Shown piece after piece: positions 13,331-20,311 of a stretch of 20,311 nucleotides of DNA; the stretch's first letter is position 1, and each line of letters opens with the position of its first letter. The DNA is from a virus. The position numbers were made by a program, and so were the translations under genes. The DNA lies in IMG/VR virus record IMGVR_UViG_3300030328_001994, positions 3,774 to 24,084 of that record; one strand, written 5' to 3'. The notes under the pieces are model-generated. The model was not told where the DNA came from. It saw nothing but the letters and a program-made list of their open reading frames with translations, and searched no databases.

Positions 13331-13359
13331 TTTACTTTACTTGTTTAGTAAAAGTAAAG
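13331..13359 (-). repeat. Hairpin between helicase and modification block
   Basis: TTTACTTTACT (13331-13341) can pair with AGTAAAAGTAAA (13347-13358) with one bulged A and a 5-base loop. It starts directly after the helicase stop codon. On the minus-strand transcript it is followed by TAAAATTTTATAT and then the ribosome site of the 165-aa gene. It could be a weak terminator, an RNA-processing site or an attenuator. It is made only of weak A-T and G-C pairs, so stability is modest. Confidence 0.45.
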
Positions 13360-14859
13360 TTAAATCATAACTTGAAACTCTTTTCTAGTTCTCCCTTGAA
13401 TAATGTGTAGGTTTTGTTTAGTTCTTGTTACACCAACATAGAACGCTCGACACTCGTTGTCTGGGCTTTTGTATAATTCATCAAAAGTTCTAGTAGCCAT
13501 GTCTGTTAAAAGCACAACATTTTCACATTCTCCACCTTTAGTAGCGTGTATAGTGTTCAGCTTAATTCTTGAAGAATTTACTTTTTGGTGCTTACGCAAG
13601 CAAGATATAATATACTCCCTTTGGGAATCCCCTATTAAATCAAACACAGCGTGCCAAATACCATCAACCATAAGACCATAGCTTTCCTTTAATTGATTAA
13701 TGTCTAGTAATGTGTCTGGGTCGACCTGTTTAAGAGTTTTAAAGCCAGTCTTAACTCCTTTACCTGCTTTCATGTAACCGTATATCTTCTTTACTCTTAT
13801 GGCTTCTATACTTTCTCCTTTACGCAAAGACTCCCAATCCAGAATAGCTTTCAATAAATTTTCTGTTACAGAAGGTTTATTATTCTTAGTATAGAAGAAC
13901 CCACAAGTCCTGAGATGTTGTTCTACATTATTTAATAGGTAATTGTTTCTTGCTAAAAACAGCCATTCTCCTTCGCTATAGTCTATATGCTCATAGCTAT
14001 TATGGTAGGTAACGCTTCCTTCATCCTCTCTAGGTATCCATGTTTTATGTCTTCTCTTTTTAATACGCTTAACAATATTAAGAGCTACATCATGAACCTT
14101 TTTAGGTACTCTGTAACTTTGTTCCAGATATATTTCTTTACCGTCTAAATTTATAAAATGATCTGTATCTGCACCTGCCCATTTATAAATAGCTTGGTCA
14201 TCGTCCCCTGCTATGTAAACGTGTTCTAAACCTTGAGCCAATTTATGCACACACTTCCATTGTAAAGCAGATAAGTCTTGAGCTTCGTCTACAATTAAAG
14301 CCTTTAAAGGTGGGCGAGTATCAAAGTCTATAAACCCAGAAAGCATATCAGTGTAGTCTTTTAGAAAGTTTGTTTGTTTAAAATTATTGTAGCTACTACA
14401 GAACCAGTCAAAATGAATCCAACTCAAATCACCCTGAGCCACGTTCCAAGCTTCTCGGTAAGTTTTACAGGTATTACGTGCCATGTTTTCTAGGAATAAC
14501 ATATTGTCCCCTAAACTATTTAACGCCATTAAATTTTCACCGTCCCAAGCTGAGTTAATACGTTCCCCAACCAATTGACTAAATGTTCGTAAGTCTTTAC
14601 GGTCTAGTACATCCGACTTAGTAAGTCCTTGCCAAAAATAACAAAGCGAATGAATCGTTCGGAAATATATTAATTGATCTGGTTCATAGTCAAACTTAGC
14701 AACCGCACGAGTTAGTGCTTCTGTTGCAGCTTTCTTAGTAAACGCAAGGTATGCTAATTCATATGGTTGTATATCTTCTTGGAATAAATCTTCAACTTTA
14801 TTAAGCAGGAAAGTAGTTTTCCCAGTTCCAGGTGGTCCAAGAACTATGTTCCAACTCAC
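13360..14859 (-). CDS. UvrD/Rep-like superfamily 1 DNA helicase
   Basis: All SF1A motifs are present in this 499-aa protein: Walker A LGPPGTGKTT (residues 7-16), motif Ia LAFTKKAATEAL, Walker B IVDEAQD (189-195), motif III GDDDQAIYKWAGA (218-230), motif IV LEQSYRVP (245-252), motif V TIHATKGGE and motif VI FYVGVTRTKQNL. It is an ATP-driven 3'-5' type DNA helicase, shorter than cellular UvrD because its 1B/2B insertions are reduced, as in phage versions. The start is GTG, overlapping the primase stop as GTGA (14856-14859). Direct coupling to the primase suggests a function at the phage replication fork or at initiation. Confidence 0.93.
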   Translation of the reverse strand: MSWNIVLGPPGTGKTTFLLNKVEDLFQEDIQPYELAYLAFTKKAATEALTRAVAKFDYEPDQLIYFRTIHSLCYFWQGLTKSDVLDRKDLRTFSQLVGERINSAWDGENLMALNSLGDNMLFLENMARNTCKTYREAWNVAQGDLSWIHFDWFCSSYNNFKQTNFLKDYTDMLSGFIDFDTRPPLKALIVDEAQDLSALQWKCVHKLAQGLEHVYIAGDDDQAIYKWAGADTDHFINLDGKEIYLEQSYRVPKKVHDVALNIVKRIKKRRHKTWIPREDEGSVTYHNSYEHIDYSEGEWLFLARNNYLLNNVEQHLRTCGFFYTKNNKPSVTENLLKAILDWESLRKGESIEAIRVKKIYGYMKAGKGVKTGFKTLKQVDPDTLLDINQLKESYGLMVDGIWHAVFDLIGDSQREYIISCLRKHQKVNSSRIKLNTIHATKGGECENVVLLTDMATRTFDELYKSPDNECRAFYVGVTRTKQNLHIIQGRTRKEFQVMI

Positions 14860-16361
14860 AACATATCCTCTGTAAAGTCATGGGCGTCTAATGTTTCATC
14901 CCTGTATTCAAATTCTGGTATAAACCAGACGTTAGTACCTCTACCTTTTAAATTCCAGAAAACATGCTTAGCTTTTAGGTCTCTTAATTTACTAGCAATT
15001 TTATTGGTTTCTAACTCAGTAAACCTGTGTTTAACTAGGTATTCTTTTAAATCTTTTATTCTAAAGAAAGTATTACCGTCTTCTGTGTATGGTTTACCTA
15101 ATAAAACTTCCTCTCTTGTGCTAGCTTGTGCTAAATCACTACAGAAAGATTCTAATAATTCCATAAACTGACCGTCTAGTGATACGTCTGTGCTTACTTC
15201 TATTATTTCCATACCATTATCCATTAGTGTTTGGATTTGTGCTTGCCATGCCCTTTCGTTAGTTCTAGGGGGCATAATATTTAAGGTCTCCATACAACTA
15301 CGTTGAAACTTAGTTTGATTTTGTAATTGCTCTGTAGTTAATTCTAGCCTCTTATCATCTATTGATAAGAACCACAGAGGTGGTTTAGAGTCTAGCTTAG
15401 CTAAGCTAGAAAAAGTTGGAGTAGTATTGCCTTTACCCACACCAAACTTACACGTTCTACACTTTTGTACGTCACAATAAGAGCGTATGGGTTCATCCCC
15501 ACACTTATAGTTATACTCTTTTTTATCTAGAGTACTGATTAAGGTTAGTACCTCTTTAGCAGGTAAGGGGGGTTGAACAAACTTACGATTATATTCTTCT
15601 ATATCTGTTTGCCACTGGTCAGGGGAAGATTGTTTTAAATAGACACCCACATTAAACAATCCATTATTACGAGTACCTTCAGGGAAACCTTGTTTTAATA
15701 AAGTTTTTAAACACGGTGGTCCACCTTCCATTTCCTCTACTTCAGGCACAGAAAGTTCAAGTAACTCTTCGCTAGTTACCTTACGACTATTGGCAAAGTT
15801 TATAAATTCTTCTGGTGTTAAAGACTCACCCTTAGCACTAAAGGCATATCTAATAGAGGTTTCCCCACCAAAATATGGCATGTTCAACCAACTACCTATG
15901 TCTCCACGATCAACTAGGACTTCCCTTTGTTTAGGGAATATTTCTACACCACCATAACCAAGACCTGCAGCTAACTCTCTAAGTTTGTCCTGCATATCCC
16001 CAGCACTTACCCAATCATTGGTAAAACAGAAGATATGAGCACCACCACTCTTACTTCTACATACTACTAAAGGTACTTTAAAAGATTCTACCTTTTTAAC
16101 TAATTCTGGTAAGTCTAAGGGGTAGGTATCAACATCAACCACACCCCACTTAACTAAGTTGTCTTCGTTGATAGGTATGATACCCAATCCAAGAGTTCCT
16201 TCTAAGTGTGATTGCCAGTTGTCTAAATTGGCTCCGATTGTTTTTATTGTTTTAGCAATACCTTGTTGCTTCTGACCTGTGTTTTCACTATTAATAGTAA
16301 AAGTACCGTGAGCTCTTTTTGAGCCTTCGAATAGTAAGCTAAATTGTTCTGTTAAATTCAA
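14856..16361 (-). CDS. Archaeo-eukaryotic-type (AEP) primase
   Basis: The 501-aa protein has the AEP core. D76-x-D78 lies in WGVVDVDTYPLD, SKSGGAHIF (S103-H109) follows, and then VEIFPKQREVLVDRG with the third catalytic acid region. MPYFGG comes next. The wording is closest to primases of the TOTE type. A PriCT-like helical segment follows (FPEGTRNNGLFNVGVYLK, about 226-243), and then a C287-x8-C296-x4-C301-x2-C304 metal-binding cluster. The C-terminal 180 residues are not recognised but contain a winged-helix-like part (RIKDLKEYLVKHRF). The start is TTG at 16361, supported by AAGGAG (16368-16373) six bases before it. A structured intergenic segment lies just upstream of that ribosome site. 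The enzyme should make primers for PolA. Confidence 0.87.
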   Translation of the reverse strand: MNLTEQFSLLFEGSKRAHGTFTINSENTGQKQQGIAKTIKTIGANLDNWQSHLEGTLGLGIIPINEDNLVKWGVVDVDTYPLDLPELVKKVESFKVPLVVCRSKSGGAHIFCFTNDWVSAGDMQDKLRELAAGLGYGGVEIFPKQREVLVDRGDIGSWLNMPYFGGETSIRYAFSAKGESLTPEEFINFANSRKVTSEELLELSVPEVEEMEGGPPCLKTLLKQGFPEGTRNNGLFNVGVYLKQSSPDQWQTDIEEYNRKFVQPPLPAKEVLTLISTLDKKEYNYKCGDEPIRSYCDVQKCRTCKFGVGKGNTTPTFSSLAKLDSKPPLWFLSIDDKRLELTTEQLQNQTKFQRSCMETLNIMPPRTNERAWQAQIQTLMDNGMEIIEVSTDVSLDGQFMELLESFCSDLAQASTREEVLLGKPYTEDGNTFFRIKDLKEYLVKHRFTELETNKIASKLRDLKAKHVFWNLKGRGTNVWFIPEFEYRDETLDAHDFTEDML

Positions 16362-16384
16362 CAGATTCTCCTTATAATAAATAA

Positions 16385-16482
16385 GCTAGTGCGGTGGGAA
16401 GCCTTAACTGGAGGACAGAGACTTGGAGGTTTCCCACCTTACAGCATCACTAGCAAGACTGAAATAAATCCCAAGCCCTGTC
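16385..16482 (-). ncRNA. Structured RNA element upstream of the primase
   Basis: The 134-base gap between the SSB-like and primase genes holds nested inverted repeats. GCTAGTG (16385-16391) pairs with CACTAGC (16448-16454), 7 bp. GGTGGGAA (16393-16400) pairs with TTCCCACC (16431-16438), 8 bp, extendable by about three more pairs. The apical segment contains GACAG (16414-16418) and CTTGG (16422-16426). These can pair in order with CTGTC (16478-16482) and CCAAG (16471-16475) outside the stem, giving a pseudoknot or a competing fold. P1 ends about 11 bases before the primase AAGGAG. It has no tRNA T-loop or anticodon arm. It may be a regulatory leader for the primase or a small phage RNA; it matches no riboswitch that I can name. 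Confidence 0.6.
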
Positions 16483-16495
16483 TAACTAAATTATT

Positions 16496-17278
16496 CTAGA
16501 ATGGTGCTTCTGAAGTAGTCTCGCTATCATTAGCTTGTGATAAATTCACATCACCCACAGTTGTTGCAAAGTCTTTTGCAGCTTGGTAGAAGAACATGTC
16601 TTCTTCCGATAGTGGTCCATCCATAGTTATATTCCAACCGAACCAAGTTCCACGGTCATTGGACTCAGCTTTAGTTTTCATAACATATTTATGACTATAA
16701 CTTGCAGGGGTAAATACTTTATCTCCCGAACGCATTTTTATACTCGCCATAATAGAGTTCCAAGTACGAGACTTCTTCAGCTGAGTACCAGCCATAGCTA
16801 TCATCGCATTGTCGTAACTACCGTCTTCATGTATTGATAATACAAAGTGCGTAGCTGAAGTTTGGATATAATTACCATTCTCTAGCATATCTCTACCCAT
16901 ATTATCTTTAGTAGTTTTAGACAAGATACTAGCGTCTTCATGTTGAGCTACTAGCCCACCTCCAGACTCTCTTGGTCCCCACTCTAAAAATAAACGCTTA
17001 TAAGCCACAGGTAAAACTACCAGTGGATTATCGTTTGTATAGAGTTTACTAGTGACGGTATTTATAATATCACCAGCATTTGCACCTTCGACATACTTAC
17101 CATCGTTCTTTAATACTTCTGGGCTCATAGCCTGTAGTACTTTTAAACGAGGGATAGTAATATCCTCGGCAGTTAATGTTTCTAGTCCACTGTTGGCGTC
17201 TTCTATAAAAGCAGACGGCACAGCAACACTAGTGTTTTTCTTTTCGCTTATAGCGTTTTCACTTTTTTCATTACTCAT
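16496..17278 (-). CDS. Probable phage single-stranded DNA-binding protein
   Basis: The 260-aa protein contains EDITIPRLKVLQAMSPEVLK, GANAGDIINTVTSKLY and VVLPVAYKRLFLEWGPRESGGG, a set of segments shared by a family of phage replication proteins that I associate with ssDNA binding. It ends in SETTSEAPF, an acidic tail closing with Pro-Phe as in bacterial SSB, where the tail recruits partners. It sits directly before the primase and after two replication-linked small genes. The N-terminal 25 residues are polar and flexible. Its ATG overlaps the 177-aa gene as ATGA. An OB fold is inferred from context and family, not shown by motif. Confidence 0.68.
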   Translation of the reverse strand: MSNEKSENAISEKKNTSVAVPSAFIEDANSGLETLTAEDITIPRLKVLQAMSPEVLKNDGKYVEGANAGDIINTVTSKLYTNDNPLVVLPVAYKRLFLEWGPRESGGGLVAQHEDASILSKTTKDNMGRDMLENGNYIQTSATHFVLSIHEDGSYDNAMIAMAGTQLKKSRTWNSIMASIKMRSGDKVFTPASYSHKYVMKTKAESNDRGTWFGWNITMDGPLSEEDMFFYQAAKDFATTVGDVNLSQANDSETTSEAPF

Positions 17279-17808
17279 TTTTTTATTACCTTAGTTTTCT
17301 GACCTATATAAACATTAAAAGTTTCTAAAGGCAGGTCAGAGCCTTTTTCCACTTGTTCCCGCACAAACGCTTTTAGAGTCATAGGCTCTACCCACTTTTT
17401 CTGTGCGGTAGAAAACCCATTATCTTCCAGCTCTTCTGCGAGCTTCTTAGCAGAGTCGTCTTCTTCCCTGCCAAAACTTACTGAAACTGTGTTTTTAATA
17501 ATATCGCTAAAGCCGTTTTCATCAAGCCAATCGAATGCTTCCTCACGGTTTTCATCTGTGATACGTGCTGAATAATATGTTGTAGTGGTAATTTTATTAC
17601 CGTCTTTAAGGGTAATTTCGCTTAGCCCCAATTCATTTAACATATTGGGTATTATTATTTCACTTAACTCTCTAGTCTTAGCTTTTAACTTACCCATTTG
17701 TTCTTCTAAGTCAGCAAACTCAGATAAGAGTTCTCCTAACTCTTCTGAACGACTAGTTAAGTCTTTTAAACTAGTGTCGTTTATATTTTTTTCTTCTGGT
17801 TCAAACAT
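17275..17808 (-). CDS. 177-aa conserved phage protein with N-terminal coiled coil
   Basis: Residues 13-55 form a long heptad-rich helix (LKDLTSRSEELGELLSEFAD and onward). A domain follows with LGLSEITLKDGNKITTTTYYS, EEAFDWLDENGFSDIIKNTV and EPMTLKAFVREQVEKG, ending with FNVYIGQKTKVIKK. This pattern (elGl..itL.dG, then WL...G....IKn.v.v.Fgr, then TLkAFvREq) is recurrent in marine phages next to SSB-like genes, but its function is not known to me. GGAGG lies eight bases before the ATG. It overlaps both neighbours, so it is expressed with the replication genes. Confidence 0.75.
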   Translation of the reverse strand: MFEPEEKNINDTSLKDLTSRSEELGELLSEFADLEEQMGKLKAKTRELSEIIIPNMLNELGLSEITLKDGNKITTTTYYSARITDENREEAFDWLDENGFSDIIKNTVSVSFGREEDDSAKKLAEELEDNGFSTAQKKWVEPMTLKAFVREQVEKGSDLPLETFNVYIGQKTKVIKK

Positions 17809-18112
17809 TTGTAGTTACCTCCACGCAGTAATATGTATGTTCTCGGTTATCCCACTTTAATAATTTAGCCCTACCTCTATTATTTTGTAAAGCAAAGTGT
17901 ACGCAAATACCTATCGCAGCAGGATCACCTATTAATAGTAAATAGTCATCATCGGAAAAGTCTTTAAGTTTTTTACGAACCATACTAACAGTTGGTCCAG
18001 GGCTGAACATTAAATCAGGGTAATCACCTAATACAAATTCAAACTCCCCATACTTTGCGGCAGAGAGAATGTTTTTATTAGCACTTGGCTTTTGAACTAC
18101 ATGTACTGTCAT
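17801..18112 (-). CDS. 103-aa conserved phage protein, first gene of the replication operon
   Basis: The protein has the shape HVVQKPSANKNILSAAKYGE, FSPGPTVSMVRKKLKDFSDD, DYLLLIGDPAAIGICVHFAL and AKLLKWDNREHTYYCVEV. The central DDYLLLIGDPAAI block is a recurrent feature of a small phage protein found before replication genes; no biochemical role is established. The ATG lacks a good Shine-Dalgarno sequence (GAGACAAGAAACAAG precedes it), and a perfect hairpin lies 24 bases upstream. As the first gene after the divergent region, it is probably early expressed. Confidence 0.78.
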   Translation of the reverse strand: MTVHVVQKPSANKNILSAAKYGEFEFVLGDYPDLMFSPGPTVSMVRKKLKDFSDDDYLLLIGDPAAIGICVHFALQNNRGRAKLLKWDNREHTYYCVEVTTNV

Positions 18113-18485
18113 CTTGTTTCTTGTCTCTTAAAGTTGGGCTACTTTTTACAGTAGCCCCATATTCACGGGAGATAACTATGAATAATTAATTACTTATTAA
18201 TAAAATAATTAAGTAAATTAACTATACGCTTGATGGTTTAAAAAATAAAGCCTTATGTTAAATAAATACCTATTACTATATATGGTGGATAGAAATAAAT
18301 TATTTTAAAAATTAAAAAACGCTAATAATAGCTAATAGCAGTAATAGGACTTTTGTAACTCTAGGTATTTAAAGGCGTCAAGGGGTATTAGCAAAACCTA
18401 TTGACTACCTATTGGCATAAAACACGTAATAGTATTTTAGAATTAAGTAGAAGTAGTTTATAGTTATATATAAGAAACGAGACAA
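18113..18485. promoter_or_regulatory. Divergent intergenic region, candidate promoter/origin
   Basis: This 373-base AT-rich region separates the leftward replication operon from the rightward SNF2 gene and has no convincing gene. It holds ACCTATTG twice, 11 bases apart (18396-18403 and 18407-18414), and ACCTATT at 18268-18274. GCTAATA occurs at 18321-18327 and 18331-18337, with its inverse TATTAGC at 18386-18392. TATTTAAAGGCGT lies at 18366-18378, close to a repeat in the 3716-3882 region. TTGACG on the minus strand and TTGACT on the plus strand are possible -35 boxes, but I see no well-spaced -10 partner. Both flanking starts are preceded by similar GAGACA/AGAAAC sequences. Confidence 0.5.
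18136..18157 (-). promoter_or_regulatory. Perfect 8-bp hairpin in the leader of the replication operon
   Basis: GGGCTACT (18136-18143) and AGTAGCCC (18150-18157) are perfect reverse complements with a 6-base loop. In the leftward transcript the hairpin ends 24 bases before the ATG of the 103-aa gene. It is not followed by a U-tract on either strand, so it is unlikely to be a simple terminator. A leader hairpin for RNA stability, translational control or protein binding is more likely. It stands out because the surrounding region is nearly all A/T. Confidence 0.6.
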
Positions 18486-19931
18486 ATGACAGAATTTATA
18501 TTTAAGACTGATCCTTATGATCACCAGCGTCAAGCCTTAACTGAATCTTGGGATAGAGAAGAGTATGCTCTCTTTATGGAGATGGGTTGTGGTAAATCTA
18601 AAGTTGTTATTGATAACTTTGTTCATTTGTATGGTCAATCAAAAGTTTACAATGTTCTAATTGTTGCACCTAAAGGTGTATACAATAATTGGATAGCTAA
18701 AGAAATACCCACACACATGGCAGACCATGTAACACACGACATAGTTAAGTGGCAAAGTAATCACACTAAGAAGTTTGAAAAAGAAATGGAAAAACTTTTC
18801 GAATTTGATTTTAAATTAAAAATACTTGTTATGAATATAGACGCTTTTAGTACTAAAAAAGGTTGTCAGTATGCTAGTAGGTTTATACAACACAATAAAA
18901 CTATGTTTATAATAGACGAAAGCACAACTATAAAAAACCCTGAAGCAAAACGCACAGCTAATTGTGTTAGGTTAGGTAAGTATGCACACTACAAAAGAAT
19001 CCTAACAGGTTCACCCATAACTAAAAGCCCATTAGATTTATATAGTCAATGTATGTTTTTAGATCCAGCAATACTAGGCTTTAGCAGTTTTTATTCTTTC
19101 CGTGCAAGATACGCAGACCTAATAGAAAAACGTGGTCAAGGTAGAACCTACAAATTTGTAGCAGGATATAAAAATTTAGAAGAGTTAAATGAAACTTTAG
19201 AAAAATTTAGCCATAGAGTTCTAAAGAAAGACTGCTTAGATCTACCAGAAAAAGTGTATATGCGTAGAGAAATACAAATGACACCTGATCAAGTAAAAGC
19301 CTATAGAGAATTACAAAGGTTTTCTGTTACTTTATTAAAAAATTCTAAGACTGTAACCATAAACCATGTCATAACGCAAATCATACGTTTACACCAAATT
19401 TCATGTGGATTCACAGTAACCGATGACGGAGTTACTACCGAAATATCTTCTCAGAGGCTTCCAGAATTGCTGTCTATTATAGAAGAAACAGATGGAAAGA
19501 TGATTATTTGGGCAAATTATAGATACGATATACAACGTATAGAAAAAACCTTAAAAGAACTTTATGGTAATAATTCAGTAGGAACTTACTACGGTGGAGT
19601 TGAACAAGAAGAACGTGAAAGGGTAATTGAAGAGTTTCAAAATCCAGACAGCCCTTTAAGATTTTTTGTTGGTAATACTCAAACTGGTGGTTACGGTATT
19701 ACACTGACTGCTGCCAGCACGGTAGTGTACTATAGCAACAACTATGATTTAGAAAAACGTTTACAATCAGAAGACCGTGCTCATCGTATTGGTCAAACCA
19801 ATAAAGTTACTTATATAGATATTGTTTGTGAAAAAACTGTTGATGAAAAAATAGTGAAAGCATTAAGAAAGAAACAATCTATTGCTAGCTTAGTTCTAGG
19901 CGAAGACCGTATTACTGATTGGTTAACTTAG
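18486..19931 (+). CDS. SNF2-family DNA-dependent ATPase/helicase-like protein
   Basis: The 481-aa protein has both RecA-like lobes. The Q-like DPYDHQRQAL is followed by Walker A MGCGKSK (residues 33-39), motif Ia LIVAPKGVYNNW, Walker B IIDESTTIKN (142-151) and motif III LTGSP (173-177). The C-terminal lobe has YYGGVEQEERERVIEEF, GGYGITLTAAS and DRAHRIGQ (430-437). These are the SNF2 motifs, with DEST in place of DEAH. SNF2 proteins translocate on dsDNA; phage versions often sit with replication genes, and their role is not settled. It is the only plus-strand gene, with a divergent promoter region upstream and no clear Shine-Dalgarno sequence. Its stop overlaps the stop of the convergent minus-strand gene. 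Confidence 0.93.
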   Translation: MTEFIFKTDPYDHQRQALTESWDREEYALFMEMGCGKSKVVIDNFVHLYGQSKVYNVLIVAPKGVYNNWIAKEIPTHMADHVTHDIVKWQSNHTKKFEKEMEKLFEFDFKLKILVMNIDAFSTKKGCQYASRFIQHNKTMFIIDESTTIKNPEAKRTANCVRLGKYAHYKRILTGSPITKSPLDLYSQCMFLDPAILGFSSFYSFRARYADLIEKRGQGRTYKFVAGYKNLEELNETLEKFSHRVLKKDCLDLPEKVYMRREIQMTPDQVKAYRELQRFSVTLLKNSKTVTINHVITQIIRLHQISCGFTVTDDGVTTEISSQRLPELLSIIEETDGKMIIWANYRYDIQRIEKTLKELYGNNSVGTYYGGVEQEERERVIEEFQNPDSPLRFFVGNTQTGGYGITLTAASTVVYYSNNYDLEKRLQSEDRAHRIGQTNKVTYIDIVCEKTVDEKIVKALRKKQSIASLVLGEDRITDWLT

Positions 19932-20311
19932 GCTTTATACAACTCATTAACAGCTTCTTGTGGCACAAGAGAAGTGACACCTGACCCAAAAACAGGGAAC
20001 ATTAAATTACCATATTGTTGGTAAGGGTTAGTGAAGTTTTGGTTTGTAGTCTTGTTTGGGTAGCCACTACCAAAAATATTATCCATTTGAAATTGAACAT
20101 CTGCAGGTGTTGAGTATGTGTTTTGATAAGAAACATTCGGTATACCGTATTGTCCTTGACTATTTCCATAGTTAGCTACTTGTTGATTAGGTGTTTGAGC
20201 ACGTCGGCTTATGTATTCCCCTGCTTGTAAACCAGATTGTTGCCCTTGTGGGCTTGAAGCATTATACACAGGCATATTTTGTTGTGCTGCTGCTTGTGCT
20301 TGAGCAAATCC
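19928..20311 (-). CDS. Q/N-rich probable virion protein, 5' end cut by the window edge
   Basis: The frame stays open from the stop at 19928-19930 to the last base. Twelve further codons (GFAQAQAAAQQN) lie before the internal ATG at 20275, so this is the C-terminal part of a longer protein. The visible 127 residues are rich in Q, N, G, Y and P (NYGNSQGQYGIP, YPNKTTNQNFTNPYQQYGN) and low in charge, as in the tails of phage structural or internal virion proteins. No domain is recognised. It converges on the SNF2 gene with overlapping stop codons, leaving no room for a terminator between them. Confidence 0.65.
   Translation of the reverse strand, partial: GFAQAQAAAQQNMPVYNASSPQGQQSGLQAGEYISRRAQTPNQQVANYGNSQGQYGIPNVSYQNTYSTPADVQFQMDNIFGSGYPNKTTNQNFTNPYQQYGNLMFPVFGSGVTSLVPQEAVNELYKA

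Noticed and set aside
16385-16454. The 70-base folded element as a tRNA on the minus strand (7-bp outer stem).
   Set aside because: There is no T-arm with TTCGA, no D-arm or anticodon loop, and an 8-bp inner stem occupies the place of the arms.
19949-19972. A hairpin (CTTCTTGT with ACAAGAGAAG) as the terminator of the SNF2 gene.
   Set aside because: It needs a bulge, lies inside the coding region of the convergent gene and has no T-run after it.

Overview
The window looks like part of the genome of a tailed double-stranded DNA phage (Caudoviricetes), AT-rich and most similar in protein style to marine bacterioplankton phages. This is an inference from gene content: a terminase small subunit, a family A DNA polymerase, an archaeo-eukaryotic-type primase, a probable SSB, DUF932, and many very short genes packed with ATGA/GTGA/TAATG overlaps. 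No integrase, rRNA, tRNA, CRISPR or insertion sequence was seen. The host cannot be named from this sequence. All genes except one are on the minus strand, so transcription runs right to left.

Reading in the direction of transcription, the right edge (19928-20311) holds the C-terminal end of a Q/N-rich, probably virion, protein. It converges on the only plus-strand gene, a SNF2-family ATPase (18486-19931). A 373-base divergent intergenic region (18113-18485) carries short repeats and a perfect hairpin and is the best candidate for an early control region or origin. From there the leftward replication block runs through a conserved 103-aa protein, a 177-aa protein, a probable ssDNA-binding protein ending in an acidic PF tail, a structured non-coding segment, an AEP-type primase and a UvrD-like helicase (13360-18112).

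Next is the most interesting block (9994-13306): a 165-aa conserved unknown, a protein of the 5-hmdU DNA kinase helical-domain family (alpha-glutamyl/putrescinyl-thymine pyrophosphorylase relatives), a GT-A glycosyltransferase resembling the TET-associated glycosyltransferases, a 72-aa helical protein and a divergent thymidylate synthase homologue. Together these suggest that the phage makes a hypermodified, possibly glycosylated, pyrimidine in its DNA. A PD-(D/E)XK Fe-S nuclease, a possible Nmad1/MazG-like protein, a 30-aa membrane peptide and DNA polymerase A follow. After them come a sigma-region-4-like HTH protein, a DUF1289 protein, an AT-hook protein, a staphylococcal-nuclease homologue and DUF932.

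The left part (344-4688) is a run of small unknown proteins, a ribbon-helix-helix candidate, a terminase small subunit, a two-helix membrane protein, and two different 2-oxoglutarate/Fe(II) oxygenases (one AlkB-like, one prolyl-hydroxylase-like) separated by a 58-aa gene. The oxygenases could act on DNA bases or on protein; the sequence does not decide this. Start sites were revised where the Shine-Dalgarno sequence and stop/start overlaps were informative: GTG at 3034, TTG at 16361 and GTG at 14859.
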